This document shows positions 10,701 through 18,780 of a stretch of DNA of 64,000 bases, in pieces. This DNA comes from Ancylomarina salipaludis. Its GTDB lineage: Bacteria; Bacteroidota; Bacteroidia; Bacteroidales; Marinifilaceae. The DNA is taken from assembly GCF_004122035.1 (NCBI RefSeq), contig NZ_SAXA01000010.1:62001-126000 (forward strand), given 5' to 3'. The translations under genes were made by a program, and so were the position numbers. The notes below the pieces were generated by a model. It did not search any database. It was not told the origin of the DNA and saw only the letters and a program-made list of their open reading frames with translations. Positions within the stretch are counted from its first letter, which is position 1, and the number at the start of each line of letters is the position of its first letter.

Positions 10701-12618
10701 AGTGGCTCAAACTGGAAATAGTCCTTCGGGAGAGATTAGTCATTTAGCGGTGCCTCAACGACCTACTGTTCCTGTTCATACCATTGATTATGAAAGGGAA
10801 CAAACTTTCGAAATTATTACAAGCAATGAAGCATACAGTTCCGATGGATTTGTGAATGATAGTCAAGAAGGAAGAGGTGCTTGTCTGGACTTAATTCCCG
10901 GGAATAATATTTGGTTTGTTTATCCGGCTACTGAAAGTAGTTTCCGTTCTGACAAGGTAAAACTGGAAGTGAAAGCTCGTCCAACGATACCCATTTTTAC
11001 AGTTGACTATGCGCAGATGAAAACTTATGAGATTGTTTCGGAAATGGTAGAATATGCCAATGATATAGCTTATAGCCAAAATTATGGAGTCGGTGTGGGG
11101 GAAGCAATATCACTGATTATTGATAAAACATACTGGTTCAGGTCGTCTGCCTCTAATGCCGATGAGCAATTCCGTAGTGAAAGCTATCAATTAGATGTTA
11201 CTTCTATTCCTGCTGCACCACAATATACCATCGATTATCTTAATGAACAGACAGCACAGGAGATTTCCGAAAGTGTGGAATATGCCGAGGATGCAGACTT
11301 CACCCAAAATATTAAAAGAGGAACTGGAGTGAAAATTACCTTGGAACCAGGGAAAGATCTGTGGTTTAGAATAGCCTCAACAGATAACAATCCTGTGGGA
11401 ACTATTTATCATTTAATTGTACCTATACGACCAGACTCGCCAAATCATACCATCGATTATGAAAATGAACAAACTTTCGAAATTGTAACAAGCAATGAAG
11501 CATACAGTTCCGATGCATTTGTGAATGATAATCAAGATGGAAGAGGTGATTGTCTGGACTTAATTCCCGGGAATAATATTTGGTTTGTTTATTCGGCTAC
11601 TGAAAGTAGTTTCCGTTCTGAGAAAGTAAAACTGGAAGTGAAAGCTCGTCCTGCGAAACCCGTTTTTACTGTTGACTATACACAGATGAAAACCACTGAG
11701 ATTGTACCAGAGACCGTTGAATATGCTTATGATGCAGTCTATACTCAGAATTATGGCGTAGGTACTGGTCAGGTGATTTCATTAGCCTCAGGTCTTAGTT
11801 ATTGGTTTCGTGTAATGGCTTCCAATGCCAATGAGCAATTTAGAAGTAAAAGTTACCAATTGGATGTGTCTACGATTCCTGCAGCACCGCAATATACGAT
11901 TGATTACCTGAACGAACAGACAGCACAGGAGATTCCAGAAAGTGTGGAGTATGCCGAAGATTTAGACTTTACCCAAAATATTCAAAAAGGAACAGGAGCA
12001 AAGATTGCTGTACTACCGGGAACAGATTTATGGTTTAGATTGTCTCAAAGTGATAATCATGATGCAGGAGAGAAATTTCACCTGATGGTACCTGATAGAC
12101 CTTTGGCTCCAATTGTGGTCGAGGAAAATAATGAAACCAAAGTTTTTGACTGGAATTGGGTGGACACTTTTGATCAAGCTGAAGATTATGATTTTTCAAT
12201 GGACGGAGGAGAGAGCTGGAAGCCTGTTTCAGAAAAGCCTCTGCGAATTGGTGACATTTCACTGCCTGCAGGAATGCTGCAAGTTCGATTGGCAAGCCAT
12301 ATAGATGGTGATGTTCTTTGCTTTTCAGGAATGGAGCTGGTTTCAACAATTGACTTCTCTGTTGTTACAGGAATTGAAGATTTTGAAGCCCATATCTCTG
12401 TTTATCCTAACCCGGTTCACAACTATGTTAGAATCCAGCTTCCTGCTTACCAGGATGCTCGTTTAGTTTTAACCAACCAACAAGGTCAAGTTGTTCTTAT
12501 TCGAAAACTTAAGGAGGAGAGTTTCAGCTTGAATCTTTCCCATTTGTCTTCTGGTATCTATTTCCTTGTTCTGGAAATTGATGGATCTCGAACCACAAAA
12601 AAAATCATCAAATTATAA
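7792..12618 (+). CDS. giant T9SS surface protein with cohesin-like, choice-of-anchor-D and tandem repeat domains
   Basis: The protein has 1608 residues from ATG 7792, which begins a signal peptide (MIKPLLSFFCLFLFFWG, cleavage after TSAQ). Three modules of a cohesin-like fold (starting near SPGDEIVISVSI, SGQEVEVPISLN and SSRDTLYVNLFN, each with the (F/S)GFQF-type strand) alternate with two ASH/choice-of-anchor-D domains (LDFGEVPLGENKTENLLLQN and IDFAQVSSLETQSRDLVI). From about residue 700 come roughly ten related modules of about 74 residues with the pattern RP-x2-P-x-(H/F)T-(I/V)DY, grouped as three 223-residue super-repeats. The C-terminus is a type A T9SS sorting domain (ISVYPNPVHNYV to KKIIKL). 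It is 37 bp upstream of a dockerin-bearing protease, so the cohesin-like domains could be a scaffold for it (inference). Confidence 0.88.
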   Translation: MIKPLLSFFCLFLFFWGQNTSAQTILSVSSIEASPGDEIVISVSIENDEVFNAFQFDLCFPDQLSWKQGSGALSSRADGHTLSVDLVEPGRLRIISYSMTLAEFSGSTGEVFQTRFVVGNNPGTWSLTPENVTVGGSSGDILDQVNVGAFTLRAPNLVISSDVLDFGEVPLGENKTENLLLQNTGNQNLNVTGFTFGDSRFSSSEVQSFIIPPGQTHSLSIKFNSETKGLIESSFTIQSDQSKGDVATRLQALAFAVNEIHLLAATGHSGQEVEVPISLNNMEAFSGFQFSIPLPDVATFVKGSAKLNSERITDHVLTADTTNHKLTIIAYSPSNAAFIGTDGSIMTIQLNLQGQGGYYSINLQDAIIASAEGENIISAVYGASLRVKAPQISVEASLIDFAQVSSLETQSRDLVIHNYGDTELRIDELVFGDNHFSTSSIAPILIPSYGSETLSIQFSADDGLLHDSFLRIRSNDVERDPMNIQLLAQSYLPNELQIVDVWSQASSRDTLYVNLFNQEGVSGFQFDIEFPSGLNPASSESFLTNRKSDHALVASDLSSGKIRVLCWSASLSVFSGTDGLIVGIPVDIAADVTGSQNIQLTSVVISNEKGKSIESGFSNGTLTIGMDLSQVDYHIAEGKLLNTTAAMEYAMGDDNWKTCTEVETLNVLFTEGDLKLREISIPSNTRLIASLSRPKGPGFQIDFMNESTLEAIPENVCYSVNADLTENLYWGSNQIVALSPGQDLYFRIKATAHELASHIEKLNVPARPVSPVHTIDYENEQTSEVVATNEAYSTDGFVNVSKEGTGNHLDLSPGNNIWFVYPATESSFRSDIVKLEVKARPTKPVFTVDYAQMKTSEIVSETIEYANDAAYTQNYGVGTGQVFSLAPGFSYWFRVMASNTSEQFRSESSQLQVATVPTAPNYTIDYLNEQTTEGIPENVEYAEDDQFTQNVRRGTGLMITVVPGINLWFRVAQTGNSPSGEISHLAVPQRPTVPVHTIDYEREQTFEIITSNEAYSSDGFVNDSQEGRGACLDLIPGNNIWFVYPATESSFRSDKVKLEVKARPTIPIFTVDYAQMKTYEIVSEMVEYANDIAYSQNYGVGVGEAISLIIDKTYWFRSSASNADEQFRSESYQLDVTSIPAAPQYTIDYLNEQTAQEISESVEYAEDADFTQNIKRGTGVKITLEPGKDLWFRIASTDNNPVGTIYHLIVPIRPDSPNHTIDYENEQTFEIVTSNEAYSSDAFVNDNQDGRGDCLDLIPGNNIWFVYSATESSFRSEKVKLEVKARPAKPVFTVDYTQMKTTEIVPETVEYAYDAVYTQNYGVGTGQVISLASGLSYWFRVMASNANEQFRSKSYQLDVSTIPAAPQYTIDYLNEQTAQEIPESVEYAEDLDFTQNIQKGTGAKIAVLPGTDLWFRLSQSDNHDAGEKFHLMVPDRPLAPIVVEENNETKVFDWNWVDTFDQAEDYDFSMDGGESWKPVSEKPLRIGDISLPAGMLQVRLASHIDGDVLCFSGMELVSTIDFSVVTGIEDFEAHISVYPNPVHNYVRIQLPAYQDARLVLTNQQGQVVLIRKLKEESFSLNLSHLSSGIYFLVLEIDGSRTTKKIIKL
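10090..12096 (+). repeat. three tandem 669-bp in-frame repeats
   Basis: The equivalent Arg codon that opens each super-repeat (RPxxPxHTIDYExEQ) lies at 10090, 10759 and 11428, and the next module begins at 12097. The period is therefore exactly 669 bp (223 residues) three times. Long stretches are nearly identical at DNA level, for example the segments coding for GNNIWFVY and ATESSFRS. A single partial unit precedes the array (about 9870-10089). The pattern implies recent internal duplication or gene conversion. Confidence 0.9.
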
Positions 12619-12655
12619 TAATACAAGTCTTTGCTAATTCTATAAACACAATACT

Positions 12656-15600
12656 ATGAATCGATTTTACACTTTAATTCTTTTTTCCCTTCTGTTTGGT
12701 ACAGGGAATCTAAAAGCTCAGGAAGCTTCTGCTTTTGTAAAGGGAAAAAGTGAGCGGTTTGATCCACGTTCGGATCAGAACAATTTTGTGCCCAATGAGG
12801 TACTGGTAAAATTTAAAGATGACGTAATACTGAAATCCGGAAGCTTAAAGTCTTCTTTCATAAATGGTTTGGATGCAGTTCTTAGTAAGCATGGTTTAAC
12901 TGTTGGAGAAGAAATGTTCCCGGGAGCACGAAAACTGAAAAGTGGACAACGTTTTGTTATAACTCCCACCGGGGAGAAAATGGAGCTGCCTAGTATGAAA
13001 AATGTTTTCCGCCTAAGCTTGTCGAAGACAAAGTCGGCAAAAGCAGAACCTGTGAACATACACCAGGCTATGGAGGAGTTGAAGGCCTTATCCGAAGTGG
13101 AGTATGTCGAACCCAACTATATTTTTTCGATTGGTGATTTTAAACCGGCTGGTCCGGAAATGAGCCAGGAGGAGATTGCAGCAAGTGCTGCTAATGATAA
13201 CTTATCGACCAAATCATCAGGTACGATTCCTAATGATCCCCTATACAACTCTCAATGGGGTATTCCTGCTTGTAATATTGATGATGTATGGACAGGCCAT
13301 TCAGGTGATGGTTCATCGGTAATTGCTATTTTAGATACAGGAGTGGACTGGGAACATGCCGACTTAACCGACAATATTTGGGTGAATGAGGCTGAATTGA
13401 ACGGAGCTGAAGGTTACGATGACGATGGTAATGGCTTTATAGATGATATCCGTGGATGGGACTTTATTAACCAGGATAACGATCCTAAAGATGATAACTC
13501 TCACGGAACCCACTGTGCAGGTATTGCTGCAGGGGTAGGAAATAATGAAGTCGGGATTACCGGTGCAAACTGGAAAGCCAAAATTATGCCCATTAAGGTG
13601 TTCCAATCTTCCGGACGTGCCGATGCGGCTACAATTGCCAAAGGAGTGAGCTATGCAGCTGATAATGGAGCCCATGTGCTCTCAATGAGTTTTGGTGGCT
13701 ATGCCGAATCCATTACTATGCGCAATGCCCTGGCTAATGCTTACGCAACTGCTGTTCTGGTAGCTGCTGCTGGTAATGATGGATTGTGTATTGGTCCGGA
13801 ACGTTGCCTTGATAAACGTTGGGGACTTCCTGAATATCCCGGAGCCTTTTCCTTTGTACTTGGCGTAGAAGCAAATTCAGAATCTGCGAGAGCTGGTTTT
13901 TCCAATTTTGATCAGGATGGTCCTGTCTTTTCAAAATACCATGATCTGCTGAATTATGAATTGAAAGCGCCTGGAGTGGGGATTCTATCTACAGTTCCTG
14001 GTGGGAACTATCGTTCTTATAATGGAACCTCAATGGCGACGCCATTGGTGGCGGGTGCTGTTTCCTTATATTTGGAGCAAAGACCTGATGATTCACAGGA
14101 GATTCTTTTTGGTAATTTGATCAATTCAACAGGAAGTCATTTGGATTTAAATGCAGCATTAAATGTAGTTGCTGAGCCTCGTTTGGCCATTGTATCCTAT
14201 GAAGTAATTGATACCCTTGACGGTGATCGGGATGGAAGAGCGGATGCTGGTGAAACTATTGAACTGAAAGTAAAAGTTCGAAATACCTGGGCACAGGCCA
14301 ATGATGTAAAAGTCGGTGTTCAGTTTCAGGAATTCGAAGATCCAACGGTTGCTGATTTAATAGCTTCTGAAGCTTTGATTGGTAATGTCTCAGCTTATGC
14401 CACCAGAGAAAGCGATATATCTCTAAAACTTAAGATAGCCGATGATGTTATTGACGGTAGAGATATTGCTCTGGAACTGGATACCTGGTATGGAGATAAT
14501 TTAGGGCTTAAAACGAAAAAGATTATCCTAAGTGTAGAGAATGGGGTGGAGCTAAAAGGCATCATTTCCGAAGATATGACTCTATATCCAGATAAGCATT
14601 ATATTATTATGGATAATATCGCTATTCCCAATGGAGTAACGCTTACTATAAAACCAGGAACAACACTGAAATTTGGGGAAGGTATAAGTATGGTTGTGGC
14701 TGGAACAGTGAATGCCATTGGAACCAAAGATAGTTTAATTTACTTTACTAAAAGAGATTTAGGTTTGAATTGGATGGGAGTGAAAACGGAAGGTAGTTCT
14801 AGTTTTCGAGCTAAATATTGTGTGTTTGAATATGCTGGTATTACTGATCGATTTGTTCTTAATCTTAGTTCAAGTGGTGAGTCTAATTTAGATAATTGTA
14901 AAGTACAATATTTGAGTAATAGAAATTATGGAATGAATGTTGGGTATAATACAAGTGTGATAAATTCTTGCTTTTATTACAATGATTGGAATTTCTATGC
15001 AATAAGATTAGATAATAATCCAGGTGGACTTAAAAATTGTAATATAATTTCGAATAATAATTCTGCATGGAGCACTGCATATGGAGGAGCGATAGGTTCG
15101 TATCAATCTAGTTTCTATTTGAATGAATGTAATGTGTTTTCAAATATTCACACCCCTACTAATCAGGAGATAAATATAGCCTCAAGTTCTAGTGAATTTG
15201 TAGTTTCTATGTTAGATTCTACTTACTATGGTACAGGTAATGAAGACAAAATTAATAGTGGAATTTATGATTTCCCGGAAAGAGGAGAAGGAATTTGGTT
15301 TGATATTTCAAAAAAGATGAAACGTCCTTCTAAAGAAGCCCATGGTATCGTTTGGAAAGTCCTTGTAAACGGAGTGGATGCCCAAGATGAATACGATTCG
15401 TTAGACCCGGTAGGCGTTGGTAAGCAGAAGTTTGAAGTTTATTTTAACCGTCCTATGGATGTTGAAATTACACCAAATATTTCAATGGGCGTTCGTTATC
15501 CTTATTCTCAAACGTCTATTGCCGAGGAAGGCAGCTGGAGTGCTGACTCAATGATCTACACGGTATACGGTACGCTTGGTTTGAATACGGGGGATGGCAT

Positions 15601-16822
15601 CAATACCATTCGTGTAGAAGGTGCTAAGGATACAGATCATTTCGAAATCCCAATTGAGGATAGGCGTTTTAGAGTCTTGGTGAGTGCCGCGGGTTCATTG
15701 GCTGATGGTTTTGGAGCAACCCCTGGTATGGGTAAAGTAGACTTGAATTGGGAAGTGCCCGAGGGAGAGGTTTCCGACCTTTTGGGCTACAATATGTATC
15801 GATATACTTTTGTCGATGAAGAGAATACCTCTGATACCCTCATGATAAACACGCAATTGCTTTCGGAACCGGATTATACCGACTTTGAGGTAGAGCCTGC
15901 GACAAAGTATTTTTACACTTATAAAACAGTTCGTACCAATTTTACCGAATCGGATTATTCAAAAGTGGTCGCAGCTACGCCACTAACAGCAGCCAAAGGT
16001 GATGCTAATGGTGATTTATTTGTAAATGTGGTTGATGTGACTACAACGGTTTCACAAATCCTGCAAAAGGAACCGAAACCCTTTATTTTCGATGCAGCTG
16101 ATATTAATGGGGATGCTACTATCAATGTCCTGGATATTACAGGTATTGTCAATTTGGTACTTCATCCTGCAACAAAAAGCAGTCAAGCTTCTAATGGTGC
16201 TATGCTTGCCGAATTCTATATCCGTCAGGATACACTGTTTGCAAATAGTCCTGTGGCTTTGGGAGGGGTTCAGTTCATGCTTTATGAAACAGAAAAAGGG
16301 GCTTATCAGGTTCTTCCTGCTCTTAAAGATATGGAGCGGGCCGAGATGCTGAAAGGAGATAGTTTATTATTCCTTGCTTACAGTATGAGAGGAAATACAT
16401 TGTCAACAGGAGAAGTACCTTTATTAAAATTGGGCAATTCTGAATCATATATCGATAATCTGGTACTTGCGTCATCTAATGGTGATAAGGTAGAAGGTAT
16501 TGTGGGTAAAGCTAAACCAGTCTTCGATGACTTGGATGATAAGGAGCAAGTTGCAAAATTGCTTAATAATTACCCTAACCCATTCACCGATAATACAACA
16601 ATTCAGGTGGAAATAAAATCGCCAGTGGAGAAAGTGGAAATTGATATTATTGATATTCAAGGTAGAAAAGTAGATGTCTTGAAAGACTATAACCTAAGCC
16701 CAGGTTTGTATCAATTTACATGGCATCCGGGAATACATAAAGGTGTTTTTATAGCTGTTTTAAAAGTTGTAAAGGATAGGAAATCCTATAATGGACAATC
16801 GATTAGAATGCTAGTAGAGTAA
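12656..16822 (+). CDS. T9SS-secreted subtilisin-like serine protease with beta-helix and dockerin-like segment
   Basis: This is a 1388-residue multidomain protease. It has a signal peptide (residues 1-21, ending KAQ) and an inhibitor-type prodomain (VPNEVLVKFKDD to VEYVEPNY). The S8 catalytic domain has Asp227 (ILDTGVDW), His283 (NSHGTHCAG), oxyanion Asn374 (AAGNDG) and Ser459 (YNGTSMATP), so it looks active. Downstream come a beta-sandwich (about 520-630), a right-handed beta-helix-like region (about 650-880), an FnIII-like domain with DLNWEVPEGEVSDLLGYN, and a dockerin-like pair of calcium loops (GDANGDLFVNVVD and DINGDATINVLD, nt about 15994-16170). A type A sorting domain closes the protein (NYPNPFTDNTTI). 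It probably degrades extracellular protein, and it is likely co-transcribed with the upstream cohesin-like protein. Confidence 0.93.
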   Translation: MNRFYTLILFSLLFGTGNLKAQEASAFVKGKSERFDPRSDQNNFVPNEVLVKFKDDVILKSGSLKSSFINGLDAVLSKHGLTVGEEMFPGARKLKSGQRFVITPTGEKMELPSMKNVFRLSLSKTKSAKAEPVNIHQAMEELKALSEVEYVEPNYIFSIGDFKPAGPEMSQEEIAASAANDNLSTKSSGTIPNDPLYNSQWGIPACNIDDVWTGHSGDGSSVIAILDTGVDWEHADLTDNIWVNEAELNGAEGYDDDGNGFIDDIRGWDFINQDNDPKDDNSHGTHCAGIAAGVGNNEVGITGANWKAKIMPIKVFQSSGRADAATIAKGVSYAADNGAHVLSMSFGGYAESITMRNALANAYATAVLVAAAGNDGLCIGPERCLDKRWGLPEYPGAFSFVLGVEANSESARAGFSNFDQDGPVFSKYHDLLNYELKAPGVGILSTVPGGNYRSYNGTSMATPLVAGAVSLYLEQRPDDSQEILFGNLINSTGSHLDLNAALNVVAEPRLAIVSYEVIDTLDGDRDGRADAGETIELKVKVRNTWAQANDVKVGVQFQEFEDPTVADLIASEALIGNVSAYATRESDISLKLKIADDVIDGRDIALELDTWYGDNLGLKTKKIILSVENGVELKGIISEDMTLYPDKHYIIMDNIAIPNGVTLTIKPGTTLKFGEGISMVVAGTVNAIGTKDSLIYFTKRDLGLNWMGVKTEGSSSFRAKYCVFEYAGITDRFVLNLSSSGESNLDNCKVQYLSNRNYGMNVGYNTSVINSCFYYNDWNFYAIRLDNNPGGLKNCNIISNNNSAWSTAYGGAIGSYQSSFYLNECNVFSNIHTPTNQEINIASSSSEFVVSMLDSTYYGTGNEDKINSGIYDFPERGEGIWFDISKKMKRPSKEAHGIVWKVLVNGVDAQDEYDSLDPVGVGKQKFEVYFNRPMDVEITPNISMGVRYPYSQTSIAEEGSWSADSMIYTVYGTLGLNTGDGINTIRVEGAKDTDHFEIPIEDRRFRVLVSAAGSLADGFGATPGMGKVDLNWEVPEGEVSDLLGYNMYRYTFVDEENTSDTLMINTQLLSEPDYTDFEVEPATKYFYTYKTVRTNFTESDYSKVVAATPLTAAKGDANGDLFVNVVDVTTTVSQILQKEPKPFIFDAADINGDATINVLDITGIVNLVLHPATKSSQASNGAMLAEFYIRQDTLFANSPVALGGVQFMLYETEKGAYQVLPALKDMERAEMLKGDSLLFLAYSMRGNTLSTGEVPLLKLGNSESYIDNLVLASSNGDKVEGIVGKAKPVFDDLDDKEQVAKLLNNYPNPFTDNTTIQVEIKSPVEKVEIDIIDIQGRKVDVLKDYNLSPGLYQFTWHPGIHKGVFIAVLKVVKDRKSYNGQSIRMLVE

Positions 16823-16844
16823 AATCTATTTGTATAAATAAATG

Positions 16845-16876
16845 AAGGAGTGCTCAGTTTGGGCATTCCTTTTTTA
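16845..16876 (+). terminator. terminator after the subtilase gene
   Basis: A 10-bp stem with two G-U pairs (AGGAGTGCTC / GGGCATTCCT) and the loop AGTTT is followed by seven T, about 25 bp after the stop codon. Confidence 0.88.
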
Positions 16877-17046
16877 TTTGAAGTAAAGCAGTATTAAATT
16901 TGCTTAAGAAGAAAGAAACTCAATCTTTGGTCTTTACTAAAGGGTTCAAACGGAATGTTTGTTATAGAGGTGAAAAAGGAATGATTACATCGGATCAAGT
17001 TGCAGAGTAGCCAAAGCTACACCTTATTTAACTAGTCAAATCGTTT

Positions 17047-17424
17047 TTAATCTTTAATTAATGTCAAGCTTAATTTAGTATATTGGTCATCAGTATCATT
17101 TGCATCTAATTGATAAGTGTAATTACCATTTTTAAGAAGTGTTTCTCCAACATAATCAATTGGTTGTAAAGTATATGTTTTTCCATCAATTTCTAATTCA
17201 ACAAAAGCATAGCTATAAGCTTTGTCAAAATCTTTATATTCAGATTTTTGTCCAGACTTTAAATTCTCGAAGTTTACATCTCCAGTTGTAGTGTTTACAA
17301 CAATATTTTGAAAATCATATTGGCTAACATTTGATAATCGAATTTTAACTTCATTGTTCTCATTATCTTTTGAGCAGCCGAATAGTGTGACTATTGTAAT
17401 ACATAGAATCAGAGTTTTCTTCAT
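17047..17424 (-). CDS. small lipoprotein of unknown function
   Basis: The protein has 125 residues when started at the ATG at 17424, which directly begins MKKTLILCITIVTLFGC. The longer frame to 17472 would put 16 charged residues before the signal peptide and is rejected. The lipobox LFGC and following SKDNENNE are typical of exported Bacteroidota lipoproteins. The mature part alternates beta-strand-like segments (YDFQNIVVNTTTGDVNFENL, YSYAFVELEIDGKTYTLQP) and resembles small beta-sandwich lipoproteins, but no named family is recognised. It lies convergent to the subtilase gene. Confidence 0.72.
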   Translation of the reverse strand: MKKTLILCITIVTLFGCSKDNENNEVKIRLSNVSQYDFQNIVVNTTTGDVNFENLKSGQKSEYKDFDKAYSYAFVELEIDGKTYTLQPIDYVGETLLKNGNYTYQLDANDTDDQYTKLSLTLIKD

Positions 17425-18310
17425 GGTTTTTATTTTAAGTTTCTTATTTCTAGTGATGTAAGCTAGCGCCAAAGGTTGCGTTAAATGTTTGCCAACTAGG
17501 CAATATATTGTTCTGACGGCAAATGTTATGCGGATGTATCCGCCACAGCCTGAATGTGAGTTTAATTATCCTGATTTGTTAGAAAGAAAAAAGCCTGCTA
17601 TTGCAATAAATTGCTTTGGTGGGCGAAGGTGGGGAGAGAGGGATGATTCGTTCGTTCCTTACTCATTAATGTGGATCAGTTATAAAAGTTGGGTCAAAGT
17701 GATTAAATATATTTTAGGATTATCTTTTAAATTTTTCGCTCAAGCCGCTAGGCTTCTACTTTTACTCATATAATAATATCACATTAAGGAATTCATGATT
17801 TTCAATTCTCCTTAGATGAGAAAAGTAGACAACCCCGAAGGGCTCATGAGCACTAGAAATTACATTTGCGAATAAAAGAATCAAGTCAGCCTGATCCTTG
17901 TTTTCTCTAAGTGGAAAGAAAATTAGCACGCTTCACGGCAGGCTGACAAGACACGCCCAAAACATTTTTATAAAAAATGATTGAAATTGTGAGACGTTTT
18001 TTTGTTTCTGGCCTTGGCAACGCAAGTGGGGACCCATAGGTGAAAAAGGCGTTAAAAACAGAATGCTGTTTGAGTGAGGTACGAACGAGTTCAGTCTGTT
18101 TAGCCTTTGAACCGTGATGGGTCACTGAGTGCCGGAGCCATTGATTTTTGTTACTTTTCATCAAGGAAAAGTAAATAAAAGAGAAAAAATGGTTCGTATC
18201 ACGGATCTAAGATTTTTTCCTGTTTAGGCTTACCAAAATTAATACTTGGAATTAGAAAGACCCAACTTTTACCAGTGATCCATCCGTTCTCATCCATAAA
18301 CATTTAGGAA
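17425..18310. other. intergenic stretch with decayed repeat sequence
   Basis: Nearly 0.9 kb without a believable gene. Around 17488-17545 there are short inverted repeats (TTGCC-AACTA-GGCAA). The block 17885-18180 looks like a dispersed non-coding repeat: part of it (ACTGAGTGCCGG followed about 12-25 bp later by a TTTTGxTACTTTT / AAAAGTA hairpin) recurs at 20429-20490. Open frames crossing this area, such as 17489-17773 and 17907-18164, have repeat-like composition and are not credible proteins. Confidence 0.5.
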
Positions 18311-18311
18311 C

Positions 18312-18346
18312 AAAAAAAGCACCAAAGTATTTCTACCTTGATGCTT
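18312..18346 (-). terminator. terminator of the tRNA-Ser transcript
   Basis: On the minus strand a 13-bp stem (AAGCATCAAGGTA / TACTTTGGTGCTT, with G-U pairs) and a 4-nt loop is followed by seven T. It begins 8 nt after the tRNA 3' end. Confidence 0.9.
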
Positions 18347-18353
18347 CATTCAG

Positions 18354-18438
18354 CGGAGAGAGAGGGATTCGAACCCCCGGTACGTTGCCGCACAATGGTT
18401 TTCAAGACCACCGCATTCGACCACTCTGCCATCTCTCC
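18354..18438 (-). tRNA. tRNA-Ser (anticodon TGA)
   Basis: On the minus strand the 7-bp acceptor stem is GGAGAGA / TCTCTCC with discriminator G. The D arm begins TGGCAGAGTGGTCGAAT, and the anticodon arm GGTGGTCTTGAAAACCA gives loop CTTGAAA and anticodon TGA. A long variable arm typical of class II tRNA-Ser follows, then a GGGGG-TTCGAAT-CCC T arm. The 85-nt length fits tRNA-Ser. CCA is not encoded. A Bacteroidota promoter is upstream and a terminator immediately downstream, so it is a single-gene unit. Confidence 0.96.
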
Positions 18439-18474
18439 AGTATTTGTATGTGTTATCTCTTGTGATAACGGGTG

Positions 18475-18506
18475 CAAATGTAAGTCAAAAAAGATTGTTT
18501 CGCAAA
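18475..18506 (-). promoter_or_regulatory. promoter of tRNA-Ser
   Basis: On the minus strand TTTG (18503-18506) is followed after 20 bp by TACATTTG (18475-18482). This matches the Bacteroidota TTTG / TAnnTTTG consensus, about 37 bp before the mature tRNA 5' end. Confidence 0.75.
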
Positions 18507-18697
18507 TATACAGGCCCCTCTGGAAGAATATTTTTTTGTTAAAATAAGCAATGGGTTGACATTAATGAATTTAATAAACAGGTTTATGTAGAAATAAAAA
18601 TGGAATTTCGTTTTTATGTCCGAAATTGTAAGAGCGTTTGGGGCATAAATCAGTTTGGTTTAATTTTTGTTTGGGATGGAAAGTCGGGTTTTCCCTA

Positions 18698-18728
18698 TTT
18701 GAAGAGCAAGCCAGTCAATTTATTTTTG
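18698..18728 (+). promoter_or_regulatory. promoter of the POT/MFS transporter gene
   Basis: TTTG (18698-18701), a 19-bp spacer and TATTTTTG (18721-18728) exactly match the Bacteroidota vegetative consensus. A short hairpin (CGCAC-TGAAT-GTGCG, 18729-18743) lies at the expected transcription start and would sit at the very 5' end of the mRNA. Confidence 0.75.
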
Positions 18729-18780
18729 CGCACTGAATGTGCGACAACTATACCTTAAATAAATTAAACTGTGAATTAAA

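Noticed and set aside
17489-17773. 94-codon open frame (MPTRQYIVLTANVMRM...)
   Set aside because: No domain, no start context, and composition like the adjoining decayed repeat sequence; it crosses inverted repeats and is treated as non-coding.
17907-18164. 85-codon minus-strand frame (MMKSNKNQWLRHSVTHHG...)
   Set aside because: It lies in a dispersed intergenic repeat. Part of the DNA recurs at 20429-20490 without the frame, so it is a repeat artefact.
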